Positions 33,832-43,876 of a DNA stretch of 64,000 bases are shown in pieces (position 1 is the stretch's first letter; each line of letters opens with the position of its first letter). The position numbers were made by a program, and so were the translations under genes. Source of the DNA: Allodiplogaster sudhausi (taxonomy: Eukaryota > Nematoda > Chromadorea > Rhabditida > Diplogasteridae); the NCBI GenBank assembly GCA_945643635.1, contig CALZFC010000001.1, forward strand, positions 7,132,501 through 7,196,500, read 5' to 3'. The notes below the pieces were generated by a model. The model saw only the letters and a list, made by a program, of their open reading frames with translations, did not search any database and was not told the origin of the DNA.

Positions 33832-33912
33832 ATGGCCTCGTGCACGCTGAAGAGGTCGCTGTCGACCAGCTCGGTCGCTCGCGCCGGCCAGCTCATTAAG
33901 ACGCCGATTCAG
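33832..33912 (+). pseudogene. Orphan first exon resembling ATP synthase subunit O (OSCP, atp-3)
   Basis: 27 codons starting MASCTLKRSLSTSSVARAG and ending QLIKTPIQ, followed by a donor (CAG|GTTTTC). The Arg/Ser/Leu-rich start is a mitochondrial presequence, and KTPIQ directly before an intron matches the start of mature worm OSCP, a stalk subunit linking F1 and Fo. The expected continuation (a GVxGRYA-type motif) is not found in the next 1.5 kb on the plus strand. I read it as an isolated exon, a truncated copy or an exon capture. Identification rests on a short stretch. Confidence 0.45.
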
Positions 33913-34584
33913 GTTTTCCTTTTTTCATAAGTGATTTTGTTTTATTACTTTATCCACCGTCACATAAAGTTACTTTAACTCCTATGATTAATTGCGAAAA
34001 AAAAGACTAGTTATTCATCAAGTTTTTCCTAGAATTTTTATTAAAGTTTTCTGTTGCTAATAATTGTAAGCTATCTCTCTAAGGCTGGACGATGAATCCG
34101 CTGGACGCGAGCCGAACAACGGGCTGTTCTTCTGGCGGCGAAGCGGCGATTTTTGCCGTCAGCGGAAGCATCCTCGGCACTGGCGGAGACGGCGCTGGGT
34201 CCATTCGAATGCCGTGTAGTTTCACAAGAACGGCCGTCATCAAGGTCAAGGTTCATTTGATGGAAAAAGTTGCTAACACTTGAAGCAGGATTCTTAAAAG
34301 TTCCACTTCATCCTTGTTTACTTCCCTTATATATTTTTTAACTTATATTATTGCCTTCTTCCTTTATTCTTCCTCAAAACTTCTTTTATTTCCAACAAAA
34401 AATTCAGATTTTTTCGCCAATACGAAAAATATTTAAATTATTATCAAATTTTGCTAGGAATTTTAATTGAGAACAGTCTAACCATAATGGTAAGAATGGT
34501 AAGAATAAGTATTTTAAACCTGACCACGCCGCTGGAACAGTGCAGGAGTTGATGAGGGTTCTATCAGTTTAAAGTATTGAATAG

Positions 34585-34675
34585 ATTGAAGGCACCCGAT
34601 TCCGTGGACGATGATGTTCTGCAGAGCTACTCGGGGTTTTCTCTCGCTCAGCTCATCATCTACTATGCCATTAAG
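34585..34675 (+). CDS. Unassigned exon (LKAPDSVDDDVLQ...)
   Basis: Acceptor tgaatag and donor AAG|GTATCC bound a 30-codon frame, LKAPDSVDDDVLQ then FSLAQLIIYYAIK. Further plausible exons lie at about 34497-34560 (FKPDHAAGTVQELMRVLS), 34894-34961 and 35087-35157, but phases do not close into one protein. No family recognised. Confidence 0.3.
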
Positions 34676-35159
34676 GTATCCATTCTCTATCTCTCTTTTC
34701 TCTCTCGATGGAAAATCAACCGCAGAATCACTGGCTATTTACTTTTTTCATTCTATCAAACAAGACTGTTTTAGAACAGATATTTTAGTCTTATCGTAAG
34801 AAACACCTTTCCGAAATACCGATGATTCTTATTAAAAATAATAGCTCACTTCCGAGTTTCTGTTGGCCAATAAATATGTGATATTGATTGTAGGAGTGCG
34901 CCACCTCCGAGCCAAGTTCTCGCGTGACTTCCGTGAACAGAGCGTGCTTCCAAGGATGTCGGTATGTTCATTTTTATAAGTCTCTTTGCTGCGAACATTT
35001 TCAAAGAAGAACCTCATCCAGTTCTCCTCTTTAGAACGAATATTTCCTTATAATAGAGGCCTGTAGATAAGCATGTTTTCTACAGACGAGATGGTCGACA
35101 AGCTGACGATGGCATTCAACTGCACTCACCAGGATGTCATCATAGTGAGCTCTTGAAAT

Positions 35160-36183
35160 CATCTCCGCTGCTGCCGACGCTGTCTAATTACCGGCCCTCG
35201 TTGATTGTGCGGGTTTTTCAAATCTACTGGTTGCATGTCTGTGCAATCCCGGGCAATCGTGGAGTGTGGAAGTTGCTTGTGGAAGCTGATGTAGCCACAA
35301 ATTCCTACCAAGAATAATTAATTTGAAATTTAGTTCTGATCTTACTACGGTAGGAGTAAAGGCACCCCTTTTGTTTAGCCGGACCGTAGTCATAGGTTCT
35401 GAATATGCTCAGTTTACTTACAGCCCAACTAAAAATAAAAATAATTCCCAATGTACGCCTTGACCCACCATGTATATGCACCTTCCATCACAATTGCTAG
35501 ACTCCATCACAATTGCTAGACTCGTCAGTCTCATGCAGACCTTACTCGCCTTAACATCTTGCCATCACTTCTATAGTAGTTTAACATCGATTACTCCCTA
35601 ATTGTTAGTGTAATTGCCGAGCTAAGTTGTTTTTGTTTGATATTATGTCAAAATAGAGAAGATTGTTGGTCACTTGGCTGCGGCGAGGTGAAAAAAATTT
35701 TTTTAAACAAATAAACTCTTGTAACAGCCCGATGCTTGCATGACTCGGATCAGCAGCCAACACCTTAAGCGGTAGATGTTCAGGGAAGAGACAAGAAGAT
35801 GGGGAAGTAAATTGGTGCGAGAGAGAGGCAGGCGGAAAGGGATGAGAAGGGGAGTCGTAGAGATGGAGAAAGAGAGAGGGAGAGGAGAGAGAGAGCGCGA
35901 GAAAGAGAGGGGGAACAGGAAGAGAGGGGGAATGTGTTGAAGATACAAAAGAAGAATGGAAGGGGATTGGTGGGGAAAATGTCATTCGAATGTTAAAAAT
36001 CCTCTGAATAGTTCAACAGTGAGGAAGCCGAATTGAACTATTCCCGGAAAAGCTGGTAATAGTTCACCTTGGTCGGAATAGTTCATCACCGGCTGGCATG
36101 ATAGTTCTGTCAGGGTGAGCAATGAAACCGAACTATCCGCAGCGTGATAATAGTTCGGAACTATTTGCGCTGTGTGAGAGAAC
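35160..36183. other. No supported gene; GA-rich tract 35820-35940
   Basis: Unique AT-rich sequence with a GA-rich tract. A short duplication of CTCCATCACAATTGCTAGA occurs at 35484-35521. Nothing coding that I can support. Confidence 0.6.
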
Positions 36184-37285
36184 AGCCGCAGCATTAATCT
36201 TGCCGTTTGTCCAAGACATGTCAAGGACAATCGGTCATGACCGTTCCAAAATAAAACGAACACATGTCCTGGACACATCCACTTCTGCCTATCTTTATAC
36301 ACAGGGGTCTAGGACATGTCTAAGACATGTCCTGGACGTGTCTTGGACAAAAAAGAAAAAATCTCAAAGGTCATGGACACTTTTGTGGGCTTGTCCCTTA
36401 CGTGGTCATGACCATAGCGAGAGAGTGCATAAACGCGGAGAACACAGAGTGACACGCTCGCGGTTACTACCGATGTCCCGGACAGATTATGGCATGCGAC
36501 CCAGTTTACGACATACGCTGTCAAAAGAAAGGTATCATCTTATGTCTCCGAAGCATCTACAGAGTATTGCGTAAGCGTTTGGCTAGGAATCTCGGGGTCG
36601 CGGGTTCGACACCCGGCCGAGACATTTATTTTTTTGTTTTTTTTTCTCACCGTTTACACATAAACAAAATAAGAAACTAAAAAAAAAAAACAAGAAACTC
36701 ATACGCGGCTTAGCAGCATCCTCTGCTCGGCGCCGTCGTATTGAAGCAGTGCTCGCAAATGTTGCATGGACTGCCCCCCGTTCCGCTGCTATGTTTCTCT
36801 CTTCCACCGCTTTTGTTATGCTCATGTTATGAAGCCACATCTATATAAATGTTGTTACATCTAAGAATTTCTCGAGATGTGGCTGTGCATGAGAAGATAC
36901 AGGGAAACTGGCTTGCAGGAAGGACTTAGGACAATCAAACGACAAGTTGCAGCCTGTTTCTCCTGTCGGATGGGGTGATCCTCATCCAATTGCTTGGTGC
37001 ATAATTAGATAACCTGTCTGGTGCAATTCGACTTAAAAAGTAGCATTTTTTTCAAAAGTGGACTTAGAGTGAACCATTTTAGCTTCTCTTTTTTTAATTT
37101 GATTATTCTTGTGAAATAAATATAGAATAACATTAAAAAGAGCTGAAAGTGTCAAAAAAGTATTTTAACGCGCACAGGTGTCCATGACATGTCCTTGACG
37201 TGTCCTTGACATGGTCATGACCAAGAACGGTCGTGACCGATTGTCCTTGACATGTCTTGGACAAACGGTAAGATTAATGCCGCGG
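36184..37285. mobile_element. 1.1-kb terminal-inverted-repeat element with a tRNA-like segment
   Basis: The left end (GCCGCAGCATTAATCTTGCC...) and the right end, inverted (GCCGCGGCATTAATCTTACC...), match for about 60 bp. Subterminal repeats of AAGGACATGTC and GTCATGACC type follow on both sides. Inside, 36570-36625 has a perfect B box GGGTTCGACACCC with a flanking TCGGGGTCGC, as in the 3' half of a type II tRNA; the A box is not evident. No transposase. Confidence 0.75.
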
Positions 37286-37865
37286 CAGGTACATGAATAA
37301 AATAGAACAATTCGAACGCGACATCTTCATGTGGTTTATCAAGCGATATGTGAAGTCGCCGTGACGACGGCCTAATCGCCAAACATAGGAGGTATAATTA
37401 TTTATTTATTTTTGAATTTTAATAAAATTAAATTTTCCTGCTAATTTCATTCTACTTTTTTCTTTTTAATAAATTGTTTTAAGTAAAAAAAATTTTGTAA
37501 TGAATGCCATTTGATCTATACAGATGGTTCGCTAACTTCTACTCGTCTTCTTCACCTCGCGTCCTTCCCGATGGAAGTCTCTCCACACAGCCAAAGTCCA
37601 CTTTCGACTGGTAGATCATCTGCTGAATCAAGAGCTGCTGTTGCTTACATCTGATTCCTAGATTGCGGCCTTTACTTCTTCAGTAGATTTTAGATCGAAT
37701 AGATCGGAGTGATTAGATGGCTGATCCGATGTCGAGAGATCAGCAGTTGACATGCCGTCAAGAGTTGTTCAAAGAAAGTGATAAAATCTGACAGGAGGCC
37801 GACGAGAGGCACGGACCCCGGTGGGCTGGTGGTCGCTCAAGTCGGGTTTTGAAAGTTGTTAATTG
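37286..37865. other. No supported gene
   Basis: AT-rich sequence without a long frame or a repeat I recognise. Confidence 0.5.
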
Positions 37866-38165
37866 GTGATATTTTTGTAAATTTAGTGTTTTGTTACAAC
37901 AAATTATAATTTAAGGTGGTTATAATTTAAATTTTAAATTTTGTTATAACAATTTTATGTTTGTAATAAATATCATTAGGTTTTTTTTTTAAAAATCAAT
38001 TATAAAATTTATTTTGTTAATTTCAAAAGTTTATTATATATAAATAAAAATCCTAATGATATTTATTACAAATATAAAATTGTTATAACAAAATTTAAAA
38101 TTTAAATTATAACCACCTTAAATTATAATTTGTTGTAACAAAACACTAAGTTTACAAAAATATCT
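37866..38165. repeat. AT-rich inverted repeat, arms about 120 bp
   Basis: 37866-37985 (GTGATATTTTTGTAAA...ATATCATTAGG) pairs with 38046-38165 (CCTAATGATAT...TTTACAAAAATATC). The loop is about 60 bp. MITE-like, no coding capacity. Confidence 0.85.
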
Positions 38166-38189
38166 GGGGTTGTTTCCTTAATTCATTTC

Positions 38190-38240
38190 GTAAGACATGC
38201 TTTATTTAAAAGATGTTTAAATAAAGCATGTCTGCGCGAG
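38190..38240. repeat. Short hairpin
   Basis: AGACATGCTTTATTTAAA pairs with TTTAAATAAAGCATGTCT across a few bases. About 20-bp stem. Confidence 0.75.
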
Positions 38241-39164
38241 TTCCCTTTCTTTCTTCTGCGTGTAGAAAAAAAGTTATTTAAAGCCAGGGAATCGTCTTTA
38301 CAACTCAGATCAAACAAGGTAAAAAAAGACAAAACCCTTCCATTACATATTCTGCGACTGCTGTTCTGTTCCAGTTAAGTCTGGCTCTTTTAAGGGCCGA
38401 CTCGCGCTGCTGCTTTGGCTGCTTCCTGCGCATTTGGAAAGGGAAAAATAAATTCGGTGGAACAAAGGGAATGTTTTCTTATAAGAACTGCTACATGCTA
38501 ATTTTTACCAGATCATGTTAGGTGGCAACTTTGTGCCATCTAATAGTGAGCAAAAATTTTATTTTAAAAAAACAACGAAACTCACTCAATGTATTCACCG
38601 AGATAGATGCGCCTGAAGGGTGCATTATGATCGACACAATGCGCAGCTGTCAGCGCATACGAGGGCGCTTCCAAAGAATGTCCTGTCGTCGTTTGCTTAA
38701 AGGAAGACAAGTACTATGAGGGATTTGAAAGTGCCACCGCCCTGCGATCTCTCATTCCCGAACGCCATTTTCAAGCAGCGGACTTTGTGCGAACTGCGAA
38801 ATAGCGCGCAAGAATGAGAGTGAATACTAATAGAGTTCGAACGTTCATTAATTACATATATTTAGCGTGATGGTCCTCCTTCATCGAAAGTATCATTTTC
38901 TATTCAAACAGTTATGCAGAGATAATACAAAAAAAGAATCTGTTAACTTGTTGGGCCCAGCATTCGTAGGCTCACCCAATGCGAACACGAATTCGTTAAT
39001 AAAACGGATTGTTTCCTTTGCGAGCAAGCATGGCGATTGAATACAATTCCTTACGGTCTGAATCGGTCGGTCTGATCGATACGATATAAGCAGCCCATGG
39101 ATGCGAATGTCTCGGCTCAAGATTTTTCCCGCCTGTAATGCGTTTGATTGACTTCGCTTCGCCT

Positions 39165-39340
39165 TAAATGAGGTATTCTAGGAATAATTAACATAACTTT
39201 TTATGTGGATAAGTTCAACTTCAAACATACTGTGTAGTATATCCACAAAATTTGAGCAAGAGCGACATTTTTCCGTTCTATTTTCCAAATGGCAAAATGC
39301 ATTTTGCCATTTGGAAAATAGAACGAAAACAATATTCAAT
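39165..39340. mobile_element. PiggyBac-like MITE fragment containing a perfect palindrome
   Basis: The left side (TTAA then ATGAGGTATTCTAGGAATAA, TTATGTGGATAAGTT) resembles the TTAA-flanked MITE at 56524-56799. The right end is not preserved. At 39274-39325 lies a perfect palindrome with arms of about 26 bp and no loop (CGTTCTATTTTCCAAATGGC and its complement). Confidence 0.5.
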
Positions 39341-39567
39341 TTTTTATCGTTACCGGTAGAGCAGAAGTGAAGGAATTGATGGAGAAGAAGAAGTAGAAGA
39401 CAAGAACTTGCAGTTGGCATGTCGTACGAGCGTTCTTCTCAGATGTATGCAACTATCAGTATTTATGCTTGTGAAGAACATCTCACCTTGATGAAAGAGA
39501 TCGTTCGATGTTTACAAAGAAAATTCCACTGCCTTTTCCACGCTAGTCAACGACAAGCGATGATTTG

Positions 39568-39607
<40 letters not shown>

Positions 39608-40086
39608 TCAGCTGCTTCATAATGGTATGAGTGTTCTTTGCCTTTAAACTTGAGATGTATTCAAACAAACAGAATCACTGTTAGAATAATATGATTCGTC
39701 TGATTATTGCGATTCCATATGATCTATACTTTTTGGTCATTAAAATATTTTTGCTTTGGTGCCGAAGCTATGTAACATATTCTCTTGACGCTAAATGCGC
39801 AGTAAACACTTTGCGGGATAGAGACTTGCTGCGATTTCCGAACTGTGTCATTCAATGACGATGCTACAAGGCTGGACTTCTTGATGTGTATTCATAATCA
39901 GAGGAGCGAATAAAACGATCAGCTTGGCCGAGTCCTTCGAGAACGACAACACGTTATCGTTTAATGCACAGCCATTTCTATTCTTTTCTTTATTTATTTT
40001 AACTCGAAAGTGAACATGAAGCGACTACCTCTTTCTGCGCTGCGATATAGATTGCTCCCACGAGTCATTCTATTCGTCTTACTTAC

Positions 40087-40200
40087 AATTTCAGGCATAT
40101 ATTGCCGTTTCAAGTAAAAGCCACCGTGTGCCAGTGGACCCTCTTCTGCGCAGAGGTAATTTAAAGTCTTGGACACTTTTCTGCTGTCGCTATATGTACC
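40087..40200 (-). CDS. Unassigned internal exon (38 codons)
   Basis: Acceptor catttccag and a consensus donor ATT|GTAAGTAAG bound exactly 38 codons, GTYSDSRKVSKTLNYLC... LAHGGFYLKRQYMPEI. Splice signals are strong, so this is probably a real exon. I do not recognise the protein and could not link further exons. The rest of 38.2-40.5 kb has several small frames (for example a Leu-rich signal-peptide-like start at 39420) that I cannot assemble. Confidence 0.4.
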
Positions 40201-40778
40201 CTGGAAATGAATGAAAAGACTTATGCCTGATCGCTGTCGACATTTTCGAATTGATGAAGAAGAAGAAGAATCGAAAGTAGAGCAGCAGTCGACGCCATCT
40301 TCGCTCATTTCAGAGGGACTTTTCAGTATTTATTCGCTTGAAAACAATGACAACTGGCAGATACAATGACGCTTTTACATTTTTATTCCAAAAAGTTTAT
40401 ACGCGAATCGTCAGCAAATACAAGTTCTCTTTTCAACTTCAACAGAAAATGGATTGATATATAAGTAATTTAAGCGTGCTAGAATGTCTCTATGCCGATG
40501 GAGCGACGGATGAAGAAGAAAGCGACGTAGATTTGTCGGCTCGCTTCACGTGATCGATCGGTTGCTGCTTCTGCTGCTTGCAACAGAGCCACGCACGCAA
40601 CGCGTCCCGGTAATCCGTTGTGAAGGCGATGACAGTCACCGGATTCAGCACGGGCGGAAGGCTGATGAAGAGGGCAGAGACGGCGTTGAATGACGTCAGA
40701 AGAGGCAAGACACAACTCAGGTACGGCATGAGAAAGGAGACAGTTGGTGCGACGGCCTGAAACAGAGAGGGTTGTATA

Positions 40779-40813
<35 letters not shown>

Positions 40814-41445
40814 CTTTTTTCACACATCGGATTTTTCACACATCGGACTAAAAGCAACAGCTTTACACCAGCTTTTTGTAGATAGTTATTCCTTCTTCAA
40901 TGTATGTCCGATCTGGCCGCTGAGCATTACTGTATATGGACGACATGCCTGAAGAACAAGAAGCACAAGGGCTCGTCTTTGCATCCTCTTTGCGGAGGCA
41001 CTCAAGGCGTCCCGCTGAATGGCTGCGACAATCCGATAGCCTGAGATGACAGCGAGAAGAGGGACGATGCAGAAAGCAGAGATCGCCATTTGGGTTATCT
41101 GGATTGTATGTACATACATACATACACAAATTGAAACAAAGAATATATAAGACTCATTTCTCATGCTTTGCTTCTATCCATTCCCATCTACATAATTAGA
41201 AGGTGCAAAGAGAAGCGGAGCCGTTGGAGCCAAACAATACTTCTTTTGCAGAATATTTCATAAGAACTAACGATAGCAATATGCTATAGCAACAGGGGAA
41301 TTGGAACTGACATTTCCACACCATTCCTTCTTCTTTCCATCCGCATCCAATTTTGAAGATGCGAAATAAAACTGACATCCACTTTGTGTTCACTCTGTTA
41401 TTCTTCTTCTTTTTTCATTTCCCCGGACCTGCTAGAGCTATGTAT

Positions 41446-41540
41446 CAGGGATGTATCGGAATAAAAATTTTCATAACGGAATTCGGAATTCGGAATTCGG
41501 AAGGCCTCCTTTCATAACGGAATTCGGAAGAGAAAAAAGG

Positions 41541-41574
<34 letters not shown>

Positions 41575-42948
41575 CTTCAAGTTTCAATAAGAAAAATGGG
41601 ACCTTTTCTCTCTAACTTTTGGTCTATCTCCCGCGCTTGGGGCATAAAACAACAGTGAGATTAGATGGAGGATGTGCTCTGCCGTGCCATTGAAAGCTTG
41701 GATGAAATCTGAAGAAAACATTGTCAAATATTTTCATTTACTTTTATTCTCTCGGTTTTGGAAAACTTCTACCAGTTTTAGCTTAAGGTGGAAAAGTATA
41801 TAAAATTAATTCAGTATAAAGCCAAACCCTTGTTTTTCCACTGCTCTGGGGGAATTAAAGGAGATATTTTCTTAACACAACTCATTTCCTCGCTCTGATC
41901 AGGCGAGAGGCTCCTATCTCTTCCCACCCTATCGATATGGAAAAGCGAATCCAGTTCTCTCTTTTCCCCTGAGTCGCTATCAAAGTATCTGTTGCCCTCA
42001 TTGTCCACATCGTCAGGAAGGCACACTGCTCAAGTCGATGGACGAGGAGAACAACAGTCGCCTGGTCAAGCTGGCGGAGTGCCCCGACTGATTAACCGAC
42101 ACCCTACTTTACATCTCCTCTCCCAGCCACTCCCCTCACTCCTAGGATAGTTTATCTATCTCCTACGCGTCGCGTCCGCAGTCCGCACGCTGAACAGAGG
42201 CGGAGAATCGCGAGAAGGAAACACGTGCAGTAAGCGTCGGCTCGGTGGAGAAAGGCAGCGATAGGGAAACCGCCGAACATGATAAGTCCATGCTCATCTC
42301 CAGCCTTGCTGCACCGTTATGAACGGCGTCCGTTCTCACCTCTCCCGACGGCAGCTGCCATCGGCACCCTCCACTCCACTTGCCCTGCCGCACCGCCGTT
42401 CTTCTTTCGGCTGGCAGTTGTCCCGCCCCTGAGGGGTCTGTATCTCGGGCCCCCAGGGGTTCCAGAGACCTAATCCTTTTTATCGAGTTTCGTACCGTGC
42501 CTTAGCCCAAACCACTAACCAATCTACTTTAGACGCGATAACTTTATCATTTCAGTTTATGTCAGCACTTTGTATGTATGTTGTGAAGTTTGGAAATTTA
42601 TTTCAATTTTACCAAAATGCGTTTCCAAATGGTCTCTCCCCTTATGAAAAATATTTCATTGTAATTTCGCCCGACTCAAAATAAAAGCTTCATTAACATT
42701 TGATCAAACTGGCGTCAGTTTTCTCAGGGCTGGCTTCAGTTTTCTTCTTACAATTAGATTAATACATAACATATGCACGACTGAGCTACAAAATTCCGAA
42801 AAAATTCCGAAGAAATGGCCTTCATAACGGAATTCGGAATCCGGAAGGCTCCCTTCCATAACGGAATTCGGAAATCGGAATTCGGAAGGGAAAAAAGGTC
42901 GGAATTCGGAATTCGGAACTCGGAATTCGGAATTCCGATACACCCCTG
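41446..42948. mobile_element. hAT-superfamily non-autonomous transposon, 1503 bp, perfect 8-bp TSD
   Basis: Ends are CAGGGATGTATCGGAAT and, inverted, CAGGGGTGTATCGGAAT (one mismatch). The 8-bp CTATGTAT flanks both sides (41438-41445 and 42949-42956). 8-bp duplications with CAGGG-type ends are diagnostic of hAT. Subterminal regions (41485-41580, 42820-42935) are arrays of GGAATTC / CGGAATTCGG repeats, probable transposase-binding sites. No transposase frame. A GC-rich internal block (42000-42480) contrasts with the AT-rich rest. Confidence 0.92.
42017..42090 (+). other. Exon-like segment captured inside the hAT element
   Basis: An acceptor-like tcgtcag is followed by a frame ending LLKSMDEENNSRLVKLAECP and D, then TGA, with codon composition like a host exon. 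It sits in the GC-rich middle of the transposon. A captured host exon is plausible; the source gene is unknown. Confidence 0.3.
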
Positions 42949-43278
42949 CTATGTATAGTCTAAAAAAGAATTGCCCGTTTATAATGCGATCTTTCTTGTG
43001 CTTTATACGAAGGCATGTATGCATCATTGGCGGTACAGCTGACATTTTCGTTTGCAATGTCGCCGATATACTGGTAAGTTGGCTCAAGCTTGAAGATAGA
43101 AGATGCGCGCGCTCTTTCGAAGTCGCTCATCCTTATGGCTGATTGAAGCAGCACTACCCACGCGGCCTCAGCTAACGTGGCCATGCAATAAACGGCCGTT
43201 GCGCGTTGCCATTCTCTCATCCAGCTCATCCGTCTCCATCTTTATATAAAAAATGTCGGTGTTTCGATAACGCTTCAG

Positions 43279-43550
43279 GAGAATGACCATTTAAACATAT
43301 CGCCGTTGATTGCGTTTGCCTACTTCTGCGTGGTCATGACGGCTTGCATGATCATCATAACCGTCTGCACCGTCTGCATTCTCCGCCGTCTTCACTCGGG
43401 CGCCGTCAGTCAAAAGGCGCGGCGGCTCCAGAAACAGCTGTTCGTCGCATTGGTCATTCAGGTACTGTCAGTATTTCTTTTATTTTAATGTGGTGAGCAT
43501 AATAAGGATGTACGTAGATGTTAATTTCCTTGTTTTCTCAGACAGCCGTG
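43279..43550 (+). pseudogene. Str chemoreceptor exon fragment (TM5 exon plus first codons of TM6 exon)
   Basis: Exon 43279-43461 (61 codons, ENDHLNISPLIAFAYFC... QKARRLQKQLFVALVIQ) is nearly identical to 45287-45469; I saw one base difference. The next exon starts with ACAGCCGTG and then breaks into a TG microsatellite at 43551. Beyond it the sequence matches the end of exon 2 and intron 2 of another copy. A recent partial duplicate with no gene function. Confidence 0.85.
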
Positions 43551-43876
43551 TGTGTGTGTGTGTTATACTTGCGCCGGTTAGTGGAACAATCTACATATGT
43601 ATGTACATAATAAGGCCAGGTACAGAAATATTTATGTATTCACAGACAATAATATCCAAACCGTGCCGGACTCGGCCCGGTTTAGGCATCCCTGTGAAGC
43701 ACTATCTTAGCAGGACCGATGTGACAACCTATTGAAATGAAAGTAATTTCGAGTTTCAGAGCAGAATAGTGAAAAAGGGGAGAGGGGGAGATATGAAGAA
43801 AATTGATGATGGAGACATTGATATGAAAGGAAAAAGGATTGCTCAATCAAAAAGATTATATGCCAATGTCTTTCAG

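Larger units (their letters stand above)
40490..43229 (-). pseudogene. Diverged Str-type chemoreceptor, 5'-truncated, with hAT insertion
   Basis: Last exon 40756-40490 (AVAPTVSFLMPYLSC..., then PPVLNPVTVIAFTTDYRDAL) corresponds to TM6-TM7 and the PYR-like end of Str receptors. Exon 41098-40949 (MAISAFCIVPLLAVISGYRI ... MQRRALVLLVLQ) is TM5 and the third cytoplasmic loop. About 43229-43030 gives the TM4/extracellular-loop part (MATLAEAAWVVLLQSAIRMS ... LEPTYQYIGDIANEN). The intron 40948-40757 starts with GC, not GT, and ends AG. The exons for TM1-TM3 are missing because the plus-strand fragment at 43.25 kb begins where they should be. A 1.5-kb hAT element sits in the intron between the TM4 and TM5 parts. 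A chemosensory GPCR remnant, diverged from the array to the right. Confidence 0.65.
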
